A DNA stretch of 50,163 nt from CAYMLL01 sp964390645 (GTDB lineage: Bacteria; Planctomycetota; UBA8108): positions 1 through 50,163 of the forward strand of contig CAYMLL010000017.1 of the NCBI GenBank assembly GCA_964390645.1, in the 5' to 3' direction. The position numbers were made by a program, and so were the translations under genes. This document shows, piece after piece, positions 9,321-17,838 of this stretch; position 1 is the first letter of the stretch, and each line of letters begins with the position of its first letter. The notes under the pieces are model-generated. The model worked only from the letters and a program-made list of their open reading frames with translations, was not told the DNA's origin and searched no databases.

Positions 9321-10570
9321 CGTCGTCGCGTCGTCTTCTTCGTGGCCTGCTTCGGCGGCGTCTCGGGCCCCTTCTTCGCTTCGGGGCTCTTCGGCAGCGC
9401 GCCGTCGACGATGCGCGCGAGGCGCGCCTCGAGGTCGGCGTTGAAGCCGGACGCGCGGTGGACGATCTTGCCGTCCGGCCCGATGACGTAGAAGGTCGGG
9501 ATGCCGCTCACCTTGTACGCCTCCGCGACATCGTCACCTTTCAGGAGGAGACCGTAGGTGAACTTCTTCTGCTTCATGTACGCGGCGGCGTCGCCGCGCT
9601 CCCAGCAGTTGACGCCGATGATCTCGACCGGCTTGCCCTTGTAGTGCCGGTGGAGCTTCTGGATGCCGGGCATGGCGCGCTTGCACGGCCCGCACCAGGT
9701 CGCCCAGAAGTCGAGGACGACGACCTTGCCGCGCAGGCTCTTCAGCGAGACCTTCTCGCCGTCGGGCGCTGACAGGGTCCAGTCGGGAGCCTCGCTGCCG
9801 ACAGCGAGCAGCCCGGGGCGCTGTCTCGGCTTCGGCGCCTTGTACGCCTGCTCTCGGTAGCCGTCCGGCACCCTGGGCTCGAAGACATCCTCCCCGAGCT
9901 CCGGATCGGCCCGCAGGTTCTTCACGAGCAGAATCCGCGCCGTGTCGCCGTCGCTGCCGAGGCGGTCAACCCGATGTGGCAGGTTGTCCTCGCAGCCGAA
10001 GTACCAGCGCGCTCGCGCGTCGACTCCGGCGTACTCGACGTAGACCACGTGGCACTCGACGCCGGCGATCGTCTTGCGGCCCTCGTAGGTCCGCTTGTCC
10101 GCGTCGAGCTCGTCGCTGAACGGCGTCGGGTGGAGGAACTCCTGCATGAACAGAGTCATCGGCAGCTGGAGCAGCTGGCGCGCATCCGATGCCTTGCCGC
10201 GAATCGCGACCTTCGCCGACTCGGAGAGGCTGACGAGATCGTCGCCGTCCGTGATGACATGAAACGGGGTACGTCCGACGAACTCGCCCTTCACGTGAAG
10301 CTTGAGCTGCTCCTTGCCCGGATTGTCCTGGGCACGTACGTGGCCCTTGACGTTGAGGGACTGGCGTTCGCCATTCGCCTCGATCCAGAACTCCGCCTCG
10401 TACTCGACGCCCTTGACGGCTTTCGAGGCCGTGTCGACGCGTCGGAGGATGGTGAGCGCATCGTCGTCAGTGGCGATGGAGTCGTCAGTGGCGATGGAGT
10501 CGTCCCGGGAGAACGACACCGTCGCCGGCGCGAGCAGCGCCGCCAGAAGAATCGCGCGTGCTGACTTCAT
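9314..10570 (-). CDS. Exported TlpA-like thioredoxin with an N-terminal lipoprotein-carrier-like domain
   Basis: The 418-residue product begins with a signal peptide (MKSARAILLAALLAPATVSF). Residues about 36-250 resemble DUF2092/LolA-type half-barrel proteins ('YEAEFWIEANGERQSLNVKG', 'GVECHVVYVEYAGVDARARW'). Residues about 255-390 are an AhpC-TSA/TlpA-type thioredoxin domain with WCGPC (Cys293, Cys296), a cis-proline context GIPTFYVI, and an Ala/Lys-rich C-terminal tail. The fusion suggests a periplasmic redox protein that may also bind a lipid-like ligand; the substrate is unknown. AGGAG lies about 11 nt before the ATG. It converges on the CotH gene. Confidence 0.8.
   Translation of the reverse strand: MKSARAILLAALLAPATVSFSRDDSIATDDSIATDDDALTILRRVDTASKAVKGVEYEAEFWIEANGERQSLNVKGHVRAQDNPGKEQLKLHVKGEFVGRTPFHVITDGDDLVSLSESAKVAIRGKASDARQLLQLPMTLFMQEFLHPTPFSDELDADKRTYEGRKTIAGVECHVVYVEYAGVDARARWYFGCEDNLPHRVDRLGSDGDTARILLVKNLRADPELGEDVFEPRVPDGYREQAYKAPKPRQRPGLLAVGSEAPDWTLSAPDGEKVSLKSLRGKVVVLDFWATWCGPCKRAMPGIQKLHRHYKGKPVEIIGVNCWERGDAAAYMKQKKFTYGLLLKGDDVAEAYKVSGIPTFYVIGPDGKIVHRASGFNADLEARLARIVDGALPKSPEAKKGPETPPKQATKKTTRRRV
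10463..10498 (-). repeat. Two 18-bp direct repeats in the thioredoxin-like gene
   Basis: Two perfect copies of an 18-bp unit, plus a 6-bp partial third, encode the duplicated SIATDD just after the signal peptide. The repeat is in frame and the segment is probably a flexible linker. Confidence 0.8.
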
Positions 10571-10717
10571 GAGGTTCTCACTCCTGGGGTGAAGCGGGGC
10601 TTGCGGGCCGGATTGCGGTACCGGAATTCATCTTCGGACCGGCTCGCGGACCCCGCAAGGGTTTTGTCGAGGTCCGGGCCGCGTCGGACACTCTGCGGCT
10701 GCGCGCGGGCGTCGAGC

Positions 10718-11395
10718 TCAGCCAGGGCCTCGAGCGGCGCCGGGCTCTTCCTGGGTGCGGCACGGCTCGCCGCTGCTCGACCTGCCCACGTTGAAGCCGT
10801 CGCCGCCCTTGTGGCCCTCATCGTCGCTTCCCCAGTGGATGGTCTTGTCGAGCTTCTGGAGCCGCGGAACGTGGTTCGAGCAGTGGAGGTAGGCCTCCTC
10901 GACGTCGACGACGACCCAGCGTGCGGGTCGGCGGCCGTCCGTGGCCAGGACGTCCCGCCGCACGTTCTCGGGGAGATCGAGCCATCCGAGCAGCTCGTCG
11001 TTCTCGGCGACCTTGGCCTTGCCGTTGACGTGCAGTCCGAGCGTGCTGTCGAAGAAGTCGGCGAAGAACAAACCGACGTGAGGATTCTCCGAGACGTTTC
11101 CGAGACTGGCCATGACTCCGTTGCCGCGGTACTCGGGGTAGAGGAGGGTCTTCTCGTCGAGCACGTGGAGGAAGCCGGGGAAGCCGGCGCGTAACGAGCA
11201 GTCGCACTCCCCGCTGGAGTCCGCCGTCGCGACGAAGACCATCTCCTGACGGGCGATGAACTGTCGCATCGTGTCGTTGATGTGGTCGAGGACCTGCTTC
11301 TTGTAGAAGGCAGAGGCTCGCTTGCAGGTGCCGTGGCGTTTCTGCAGCTCATGCTCGCCGTGGGACCCTGGAAGCTCGGTGCGTTTCTCGGTCAT
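10718..11395 (-). CDS. Pyridoxamine 5'-phosphate oxidase-like FMN-binding protein
   Basis: The product is 225 residues when started at ATG 11395 (MTEKRTELPGSHG); the frame is open further upstream but that part has unlike composition. The split-barrel flavin fold is recognised from 'FIARQEMVFVATADSSGEC', 'LLYPEYRGNGVMASLGN' and 'NPHVGLFFADFFDSTLGLHV', a subfamily often annotated as PNPOx-related. Such proteins bind FMN or sometimes F420 or haem, and this one need not make pyridoxal phosphate. The C-terminal 35 residues are Gly/Ser/Arg-rich and look disordered. The ribosome-binding site is weak. It sits 147 bp upstream of the thioredoxin-like gene on the same strand. Confidence 0.8.
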   Translation of the reverse strand: MTEKRTELPGSHGEHELQKRHGTCKRASAFYKKQVLDHINDTMRQFIARQEMVFVATADSSGECDCSLRAGFPGFLHVLDEKTLLYPEYRGNGVMASLGNVSENPHVGLFFADFFDSTLGLHVNGKAKVAENDELLGWLDLPENVRRDVLATDGRRPARWVVVDVEEAYLHCSNHVPRLQKLDKTIHWGSDDEGHKGGDGFNVGRSSSGEPCRTQEEPGAARGPG

Positions 11396-11870
11396 GTTCA
11401 CAGCTGTCGTTCTTGGGCAGCGTTCGGTTTGTCGAGGTTCCTGGCGGTCAGGAGTAGCTGGGCGTCGCGCGCGGCGCCAAGCCGCGATCATCCGTCTGCG
11501 GTGGCGGGGTTCCCGGCCACCAGCCGTGGAGGCTTATCGGGCGCTCTCGTCGATATCGAGCCCGCCCCACGGTCCTGTTTTCGGGTCGGGTCGGCGTCTG
11601 ACTCGACTCGAAAAGGAGTACCGGAGCCAGCCTCTTCCCGGAGCCTTGCGTGCGTCGCGAATCGTTACCCGGATCCCGGCCGCCGGGGGGGCCTCCTCGG
11701 GGAGCGGGAACCGAACCGAAGGGGCGCGACGAAGGAGAAAGGAGAGCGGGGGAAACGGGCGTGAGACGGCCGGCAGCGACATCCGGCGCCGCCGGGCCGG
11801 CGGATCCCGTGTGGTTCCGGACGCTTTCCGACGTCGTGTTGTCGACGTCGAGCTCGTGCCCATGGCCGCG
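11396..11870. other. Intergenic region, no gene recognised
   Basis: This is 475 bp between two minus-strand genes. Open frames here are Arg/Ser/Pro-rich with no ribosome-binding site and no recognisable motif. It should hold the terminator of the HD-domain gene and the promoter of the flavoprotein gene, but I cannot point to either. Confidence 0.5.
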
Positions 11871-12428
11871 TCACTCCTGTCGCCACCAGCTCGCGGGGTC
11901 CGTCGAGAGACAGGCTCGTGCGATGCTCTTCGCCGTCTCGGTGACCAGCGTGGCCCGGGCGGTCTCGATCCACTCACCCGTCGCCACGTAGCCCCTCGCC
12001 TCGTACTCGCGGGCCTGGATCAGGCACTCGAGACGGTCCGCGTCCTTCGCGATGCGAGCCTCCACGGAGCTCTTCTCGCCGGTCTCGCGCCAGAGCCCCC
12101 GGATGCGCTCGGCCACCTTCTGCGGCAGGCCACGCGTCTGGTCGTCGACGGCCCGGCTCTCGCCGTCACCGGTCTCGACGTACGACTTGCCGAGATGATG
12201 CTGGTCGTTGACGCGCGACTCGGCGAGGTCGTGGAAGATCGCGAGGGTCGCCGCCTTCTCGGCGTTGGCGCCTTCCATCTCCGCGATGACGAAGGCGATG
12301 GCAGCGGCGCGAAAGGTGTGCTCGGCGACGCTCTCCGGATCATCGATGCCGGCCACCCACCATCCGGAGCGACGCACTCGCTTCAGCTGCCCCAGCTCGT
12401 AGAAGAACTTCGCGATGGCTGCGGCCAC
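11871..12428 (-). CDS. HD-domain 5'-nucleotidase-like protein (HDDC2/YfbR type)
   Basis: The 185-residue product matches the length of the HDDC2/YfbR family, metal-dependent 5'-deoxyribonucleotidases that hydrolyse deoxynucleoside monophosphates. The metal-binding residues are visible: His37 in ESVAEHTFRAA, His66-Asp67 in FHDLAES, and Asp131 in AKDADRLECL. The N-terminal 'FFYELGQLKRVRRSGW' is also typical of HDDC2. It starts at GTG 12428, 9 bp after the preceding gene's stop, so the two are probably cotranscribed although their functions do not obviously connect. Confidence 0.85.
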   Translation of the reverse strand: MAAAIAKFFYELGQLKRVRRSGWWVAGIDDPESVAEHTFRAAAIAFVIAEMEGANAEKAATLAIFHDLAESRVNDQHHLGKSYVETGDGESRAVDDQTRGLPQKVAERIRGLWRETGEKSSVEARIAKDADRLECLIQAREYEARGYVATGEWIETARATLVTETAKSIARACLSTDPASWWRQE

Positions 12429-12437
12429 CTGAACTCG

Positions 12438-13553
12438 TCACCTGTCGTGAAGGGGCAGGACCGGGTAGGGCAGCTGCTGGACGTTTAGCGCGTTGGGGGT
12501 GCGCGCCGGCGCGCTCTTCTCCGCCGTGCCGGTGCCCCACGAGCCGTCGTCGCGTTGCGACTCGATGATCTTTTCGCTGACCCATGCGAAGTACTCGCGC
12601 CAGTGGCGGCCGCCGACCTGGAACATCGCCTGCGCGCAGTAGTACTGACCGTTGTGGGGAAAGTCGTTGAGCGCCCGGTAGTTCGCCAGCAGGTAGCGCA
12701 CTCCCTTGCGCATGCGCGGCGAGGAGTAGTCGTCGAGGCTGTAGAGGACGCAGACGCCGGCGGCGGAGCGCGGAAACTCGCTGTAGTCCTTGATCTTCAT
12801 CTTGCCGTTTACCCGGTATCCGAAGCCGCCATCCGGGTTCTGGGCGCCCCAGATGAAGCGCTTGGCACGATCGACGACGCGCTTGTCGACGAGGATGCCG
12901 AGGTTGCGAGCCGCCCGCAGGGCCAGGGTCTGGCAGACCGTGATCGAGGTGTCGCCGCCGCCGTACTCGGCGAGTCGGCCGGGAAGCCCGCCCGGGGCGT
13001 AGTCCCAGCCGCCGTTGACCTGCGACCTCTCGATCAGTCGCACGGCACGCTCGAGGGCTCCGCGCAGCTTCTCGTTCTGGCTCCCGCTCATGCCGTACAT
13101 CTCGGCGAGAAAGAGCGTCGCGAAGCCGTGGCCGTACATCTGGCTGTTCCCGTCGTGAAAATACCCGCTCTTCTTCTGGTACGACAGGAGCGTATGGGTG
13201 CTCAGCTTCAGCGCGTCGACGTAGTCCCGCGGCCCGCTGGTGTCGGTGGACCCGCCTGCCAGGAAGGCGAGTCCCATCAGGGCGTTCTCCGCGACCGGGT
13301 ATCCGGAGCTGCGGAACGAGCTCGTCCTGCGCTGCGTGCGGATGAGCTGCGCGAGACCGCGCGACACCGTGAGGCGGAGCTTCGGCGTGATCTCCGAGCG
13401 GATGACCCGGCGTCGGGGCGCCGTTTCGACCTCGCGGACCTGCGAGATCGCCGGTGTCGGGACGAGGAGGCTCGAGGTCGAGGCCGACGAGACGATCATC
13501 ATCGTCGGCAAGACCGCCGGGAGAATCGTCCCTCGTGTCTGTCGCTGTCTCAC
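12438..13553 (-). CDS. Squalene-cyclase/prenyltransferase-like alpha-toroid repeat protein
   Basis: The 371-residue product has a hydrophobic N-terminus (about 9-35) that looks like a signal peptide or anchor. It then has repeated alpha-hairpin motifs of the terpene cyclase/prenyltransferase toroid: 'SQVNGGWDYAPGG', 'GAQNPDGGFGYRVNG', 'YSEFPRSAAGVCVLYSL' and 'SQRDDGSWGTG'. A true squalene-hopene cyclase is about 650 residues and has a DxDD motif, which is absent. This belongs to the short, probably non-cyclase proteins common in planctomycetes. Substrate unknown. The start codon is GTG with a weak ribosome-binding site, so the exact start is uncertain. Confidence 0.75.
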   Translation of the reverse strand: MRQRQTRGTILPAVLPTMMIVSSASTSSLLVPTPAISQVREVETAPRRRVIRSEITPKLRLTVSRGLAQLIRTQRRTSSFRSSGYPVAENALMGLAFLAGGSTDTSGPRDYVDALKLSTHTLLSYQKKSGYFHDGNSQMYGHGFATLFLAEMYGMSGSQNEKLRGALERAVRLIERSQVNGGWDYAPGGLPGRLAEYGGGDTSITVCQTLALRAARNLGILVDKRVVDRAKRFIWGAQNPDGGFGYRVNGKMKIKDYSEFPRSAAGVCVLYSLDDYSSPRMRKGVRYLLANYRALNDFPHNGQYYCAQAMFQVGGRHWREYFAWVSEKIIESQRDDGSWGTGTAEKSAPARTPNALNVQQLPYPVLPLHDR

Positions 13554-13666
13554 GGCCTGATTCCGGCTCGCTGTGGTCGGCGTCCGCCCGCATTGTACGG
13601 CGTGCGAGCCCCGTCTTCACCGACTGTTCGTCGGCTTGACCTCGAGCGGACCGCGCGACGAAAAGC

Positions 13667-15067
13667 TCAGATGAGCTCCGAGATGGGCCGGGCTCCGTCG
13701 ACGAGGTACTGCGGGCGGCCTGTCGGGTCGAGGATGGTGGTCGAGTTGCTGTCGATGCCGAGGTTGTGGTAGAGGGTCGCGAAGATCTCCGCGTAGCGCA
13801 CCGGTCGCTCGGTCGCCGTGGCGGCGATGCGGTCGGTTTCGCCGACGACCTGTCCCGTCCTCATGCCGCCGCCTGCGAGCATCGCCATGCCGACCTGAGG
13901 CCAGTGGTCGCGGCCTCCGCTGCCGTTGACCTTCGGCGTGCGGCCGAACTCGCCCCAGATGACGATCGACACGTCGTCCAGAAGCCCGCGCTGCTCGAGG
14001 TCGGTGACGAGAGCACAGATCGCGTGGTCGACGATCGGCACCAGGTGGCGCATGCGGGGGAAATTCCTGGAGTGCGTGTCGAAATCGCTGAAGGAGACGC
14101 TGACGCACCGAGCGCCCGCCTCGACCAGCCGACGTGCCAGGAGGAGCTTGCGGGCCGACCTGTGGTCCTCGCTGTGCTTGCTGCCGCCCCTGCCGGCGAC
14201 CTTCGACGGCGGCGGCGTGTAGCGTTCGACGATGACGGGGTCCTCCCTCGAGATGTCGAGTGCCTCGGCAAAGCTCCCGGAGGTCAGGATACCGACCGCC
14301 TGCTGGTGGAAGCGGTCTACCGCGTCCATCATCCCGCTAGCGTCGACCTCGCGTCGCAGGCGATCGAAGCGCTCGAGGAGTCCCAATCGCGTCGAGAGCC
14401 GATCACTCGTCAGGTCCTCGCTGAGGACGAGCGAGGTCTGGTGGTTGGCGCCGAGCCGCTGGAGCTCACCCTTCATCGCCGGCTCGAGCTCACGCGGGAA
14501 CATCTTCGAGAGGTCGGGACGGAAGGCGCGGAAGGACGGACCGAGATAGCCGGTGCGCGCGCTGTTGCGCACCAGCGGGCGGCCCTGCATGAGGTCGACG
14601 AAGGTCGGCACCGGGTCCTTCGCGGAGCCGAGCAGCTTCGTCAGCACGCAGCCCATCGCCGGTTGTCCGCCGATCGAGCTCAGCTCTGCGGTCCTGAACC
14701 CGCTCTGGCACTGGAACGCGTCGTGTCGGCTGTCCGCACCGACGAGCGAACGGATGAACGCGAAGCGCTCCGCGAGCTTCGCCGTCCGCGGCATGAGCTC
14801 GGTGATACGCACGCCGGGAAGCGTCGTCTCGATCGGTCGGAAGGGGCCGCGCAGCTCGGCAGGCGCCTCGGGCTTCGGATCGATCATGTCCATCTGCGGC
14901 GGACCGCCGTCCAGATGGATGTTGATCACGGCCTTGCGCGAGCCGCGGATGCCGAGCGCCTCCTCGGCGCGCAGCAGGTCGACGAGCGAGAGCCCCGCGA
15001 TGCCGGCGGCACCGGCGGTGAGGAAGCCACGTCGGGAGAGTCGCTGGTCACTTACCGAAGGCATCAT
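13667..15067 (-). CDS. Tat-exported DUF1501 protein (sulfatase/phosphatase-like fold)
   Basis: The 466-residue product starts with a twin-arginine signal (SRRGFLTAGAAGIAGLSL). It carries the DUF1501 pattern: 'INIHLDGGPPQMDMIDPKPEAP', 'AFIRSLVG', 'VSFSDFDTHSRNF' and 'WGEFGRTPKVNGSGGRDHWP'. The last motif resembles the metal site of alkaline-phosphatase-like enzymes. DUF1501 genes are expanded in planctomycetes, usually beside PSCyt1/DUF1549 genes; here the neighbour is instead a symporter. ATG 15067 overlaps the symporter stop as ATGA, so translation is probably coupled. Role unknown. Confidence 0.85.
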   Translation of the reverse strand: MMPSVSDQRLSRRGFLTAGAAGIAGLSLVDLLRAEEALGIRGSRKAVINIHLDGGPPQMDMIDPKPEAPAELRGPFRPIETTLPGVRITELMPRTAKLAERFAFIRSLVGADSRHDAFQCQSGFRTAELSSIGGQPAMGCVLTKLLGSAKDPVPTFVDLMQGRPLVRNSARTGYLGPSFRAFRPDLSKMFPRELEPAMKGELQRLGANHQTSLVLSEDLTSDRLSTRLGLLERFDRLRREVDASGMMDAVDRFHQQAVGILTSGSFAEALDISREDPVIVERYTPPPSKVAGRGGSKHSEDHRSARKLLLARRLVEAGARCVSVSFSDFDTHSRNFPRMRHLVPIVDHAICALVTDLEQRGLLDDVSIVIWGEFGRTPKVNGSGGRDHWPQVGMAMLAGGGMRTGQVVGETDRIAATATERPVRYAEIFATLYHNLGIDSNSTTILDPTGRPQYLVDGARPISELI

Positions 15068-16761
15068 CGCTCGCTCGATTTGAACTCGCCGGCCTGGAGC
15101 TTGCGTCCGTACACATGATACGCGCGCATGGCGGTCGCCGCGAACAGAAGTGTCAGCGGGATGTTGACCCAGAGCATGACCCCCGTGCCGAGCGCGGTGA
15201 TGTTGCCGAGTTCCGCGTCCGTCTTGATGAGTCCTGCGGTCGACACGATGATCAGCAGACAGTAGACGAGCTTGTAGGGGATCACGGCGCCTTTCCCGAA
15301 CAGAAAGACCGTCCCCTGCTCGCCGTAGTAGCTCCACGAGATCATCGTCGACACGGCAAAGAGCCACGCCGCGATAACGACCAGCCAGCTGCCGAGACCG
15401 GGCTCGACACGATCGAAGGCATGTGCCGTCAGCGCTGCGCCCGGATAGTCGCCGTAGATTTTTCCGTCCACGAGCTTCGGCATGGTGTCCGACTTCACTC
15501 CGCTCCACGTGACGAACATCTTGCCGCCTTCTTCACTCACGTCGCCGGAGATGCGATGGAGATCACGACCGGTGTTTTCGTCATCTTCGCCGAAGTTGGC
15601 AATAACGAAGACTTCGTCGTCCGTTTCCCAGTCGCCACGTCCGATGCGCTTCGCCTCGTCGTTGCGCCCCGGAATCTCGCCCTTCTCGAGCACCCACTTC
15701 TGGTCGTCGTTCTCGGTGAAGACCGGCAAGTCCGTGAACTGCGCCTCGGCGTCGCGATTCCACGCGCCGGTACTGAGGAGCACGAGCGACGTGAGCGTGC
15801 AGACGACGATGGTGTCGATGAAGGGCTCCAGCCCGGCGACGATTCCCTCGCGCACGGGCTCCTTCGTCTTCGCGGCGCAGTGAGCGATCGGCGAGGAGCC
15901 CTGTCCGGCCTCGCTGGAGAAGAGCGCGCGCTGCATGCCCCAGAGGAAGGCGTAGGCGGTCGTGCCCCCGACGAAGGCGCCGGCCGCCTCGGATGGCGAG
16001 AACGCATGCTTGAAGATCAGCGCGATCATGTCGGGAATGCCGTCGATGTTGAGGATCAGCACGTAGGCGGCGGAGAGCAGGTAGATCAGGCACATCAACG
16101 GGACGAGCTTGCCAGCGACCGCGCCGATTCTCTTGATACCTCCGATGATGACCGCTGCGACCACGACGCAGAGGATGATGCCCGTGACGATCTCCGGCAC
16201 GCTGAACGCGTTCTTCGTCACCTTGGCGACGTTCCAGGCCTGGAACATGTTGCCGCCGGTCGCGGTCGAGATCAGGAGCGTGACGCAGAAGACTCCGCCG
16301 ATGATCGCTCCGAGCCTGGCGAGCCCCATGGCGTCGAAGGCCTTCCTGGCGACCCACATCGGACCGCCTGTGGGTTGGTCGGGGTCGTCGGTGTTGCGAT
16401 AGAGCATCGACAGGGTCACCTCGGTCGTCTTGAGGGCCATCCCCGCGAAGCCGATGACCCACATCCAGAACACCGCGCCGGGGCCACCGAGCGCGATGGC
16501 GACCGCGACCCCTCCGATGTTGCCGAGGCCTACCGTGGCCGAGAGGGCGGCCGAGAGCGCCTGGAAGTGGTTGATCGCGCCCGGGTCGTCCTTCTCGTCG
16601 AACTTGCCGAGGGTGACCGCGGCCCCGTGGACCAGCGCGCGGTACTGGCAGAATCCGCTCCAGAGCGTGAAGAGGACACCGGCTCCGAGCACGCAGTAGA
16701 GCGCATAGTTGTGCCAGATCACCCCGTTGACCGCGTCCAGGAAACCGTTAAACGCTTCCAT
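15064..16761 (-). CDS. Sodium:alanine symporter family (AGCS) transporter with an extra soluble insert
   Basis: The 565-residue protein has about ten hydrophobic segments. It shows the AGCS signatures 'ATVGLGNIGGVAVAIALGGPG', 'FWMWVIGFAGMALKTTEVTL', 'GGPMWV' and 'SSEAGQGSSPIAHCAAKT'. These carriers import alanine or glycine with sodium across the inner membrane. The family is usually about 450-490 residues. The excess here is a hydrophilic insert at about 335-438, between 'LVLLSTGAWN' and 'DYPGAALTAHAF', rich in Asp/Glu and probably facing outward. The next gene, DUF1501, starts within its stop codon. Confidence 0.9.
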   Translation of the reverse strand: MEAFNGFLDAVNGVIWHNYALYCVLGAGVLFTLWSGFCQYRALVHGAAVTLGKFDEKDDPGAINHFQALSAALSATVGLGNIGGVAVAIALGGPGAVFWMWVIGFAGMALKTTEVTLSMLYRNTDDPDQPTGGPMWVARKAFDAMGLARLGAIIGGVFCVTLLISTATGGNMFQAWNVAKVTKNAFSVPEIVTGIILCVVVAAVIIGGIKRIGAVAGKLVPLMCLIYLLSAAYVLILNIDGIPDMIALIFKHAFSPSEAAGAFVGGTTAYAFLWGMQRALFSSEAGQGSSPIAHCAAKTKEPVREGIVAGLEPFIDTIVVCTLTSLVLLSTGAWNRDAEAQFTDLPVFTENDDQKWVLEKGEIPGRNDEAKRIGRGDWETDDEVFVIANFGEDDENTGRDLHRISGDVSEEGGKMFVTWSGVKSDTMPKLVDGKIYGDYPGAALTAHAFDRVEPGLGSWLVVIAAWLFAVSTMISWSYYGEQGTVFLFGKGAVIPYKLVYCLLIIVSTAGLIKTDAELGNITALGTGVMLWVNIPLTLLFAATAMRAYHVYGRKLQAGEFKSSER

Positions 16762-17060
16762 CTTGCCGCTCTCACTCCTCTGCGCTCACCGACTCGGGAC
16801 GCCGATCGCCTGCCGTTCTGACGGGCCATCGGAACCGGAAAGCCCGGCTCCGTCAATCGCCGATCGGGGGAGACGGCGTTGGCGAAGGGCCGGGAATCCT
16901 CGTTCGCGTCGAGCAGGAAGTCGTTCGTCCCGACGTCGATGAGGGCGAGGAACTCGATCATGCCCTCGTCGAACACGGCGAGCAGCTACTGCAGCGCGCC
17001 GATACCGTCGTGCACGACGCGCCAACCGCTTCCGCCGCCGCCGGCGAGGCTCTTTTCTTG
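16762..17060 (-). pseudogene. Possible remnant of a protein-coding sequence, interrupted by TAG
   Basis: On the minus strand one frame reads SGWRVVHDGIGALQ, then TAG (16988-16986), then 'VFDEGMIEFLALIDVGTNDF' and about 40 more residues with an acidic, protein-like composition. It drifts into Arg-rich sequence near the symporter start. I do not recognise a family. The composition suggests a decayed gene, but chance is possible in GC-rich DNA. The rest of the 466-bp interval (17061-17227) holds only a small hairpin, CTCTC/GAGAG, at 17131-17145. Confidence 0.2.
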
Positions 17061-17227
17061 ATTGCGAGGGAATCTGCAGCGCTCGCGGCCCTGGCGACGT
17101 CCACTCAGCGCTTGTCGGGACTGTCCGGTTCTCTCTTCACGAGAGGGTACTGCCGCTCACCTTTTCCACGAGTCAGAACCCCGTGCTCAGGCGGCGGGAT
17201 TCAAGGAGTCTCGAGAGACCTGCGCCT

Positions 17228-17764
17228 TCAATCCTCCAGCTCGACCCCGAGCCCATCGGCGATGCGGTTCGCGAACGCGTAGTACGACGTCACCTCGCAG
17301 ATCGCGAGCACGTCCTCGTCGCTGAAGCCGACGGCGAGGAGGCTATCGACGTCGTCCCTGGTCATCTCCCCGGGTGTTTTCGACAGCTTGGCCGAATAGT
17401 GGAGCATCGCGGAACGCTTGTCGTCGAGGCCGGCCGACAGCCAGTCGGCCTCGATGCGCGCGAGCAGCTCGTCGTCGCGAAGCAGGCGGCGCAGACCGCG
17501 CCGGTGGTGGACCACTCAGTAGTGGCAGCCGTTGATCTGGCTCACCACGAGCGCGATCATCTCGCGCTCGACCTTCGGAAGGCTCGGCGTCGAGCGCATC
17601 ACCGCGCCGTAGAGGGCCAGGTGGCCGCTCAGACCGGTGGGGTGGAGCGAGTGGACGCGGACGATGTTGTCGAGCCGTCCGCTCAGCGGGTCGACCGCCT
17701 GCTTGTAGATCGCAAGCAGGCGCTCGTCAGCATCGTCGGGATCGATGGTGCGGATCCAGGACAT
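17228..17764 (-). CDS. AhpD-like alkylhydroperoxidase selenoprotein (CxxU), read through an in-frame TGA
   Basis: Two abutting open frames, 17764-17516 and 17515-17228, are one 178-residue AhpD-family protein split only by TGA at 17518-17516. The flanking sequence is 'VVSQINGCHY', TGA, 'VVHHRRGLRRLL', so the TGA stands exactly where AhpD proteins have the second, peroxidatic cysteine of CxxCxxxH (Cys80, Sec83, His87). The downstream part keeps the family C-terminus ('GFSDEDVLAICEVTSYYAFANRIADGLGVELED'-type ending). A hairpin with a GGTCT loop begins 18 nt after TGA, as required for bacterial selenocysteine insertion. AhpD-type enzymes reduce peroxides in the cytoplasm with an external reductant; selenium should make the peroxidatic residue more reactive. 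Selenium-containing AhpD-like proteins have been described from marine sequence surveys. No selenocysteine machinery genes are in the window. Automated annotation would call two truncated genes. Confidence 0.88.
17487..17518 (-). promoter_or_regulatory. Bacterial SECIS element with the UGA selenocysteine codon
   Basis: On the minus strand TGA (17518-17516) is followed by 18 nt and then a hairpin: stem CGGCGC (17503-17498), loop GGTCT (17497-17493), stem GCGCCG (17492-17487). The six pairs are perfect Watson-Crick. The loop sequence and 18-nt spacing equal those I recall for the fdhF SECIS of E. coli. The lower stem is weak, which many bacterial SECIS elements tolerate. Confidence 0.85.
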
Positions 17765-17838
17765 TCGCGAGTCTCGCTACTCGGATCGTTCGGGCCGGCG
17801 AGCCGGCCGCGTCGTCGTCGTTCCCGACCGGGTCAGTG

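Noticed and set aside
15115..16821. Long plus-strand open frame opposite the symporter
   Set aside because: Low-complexity Asp/Arg/Glu/His sequence with no motif; the minus strand encodes a clear AGCS transporter.
16986..16988. Stop in the remnant before the symporter as a recoded codon
   Set aside because: The codon is TAG, not TGA, and there is no recognised protein or downstream structure.
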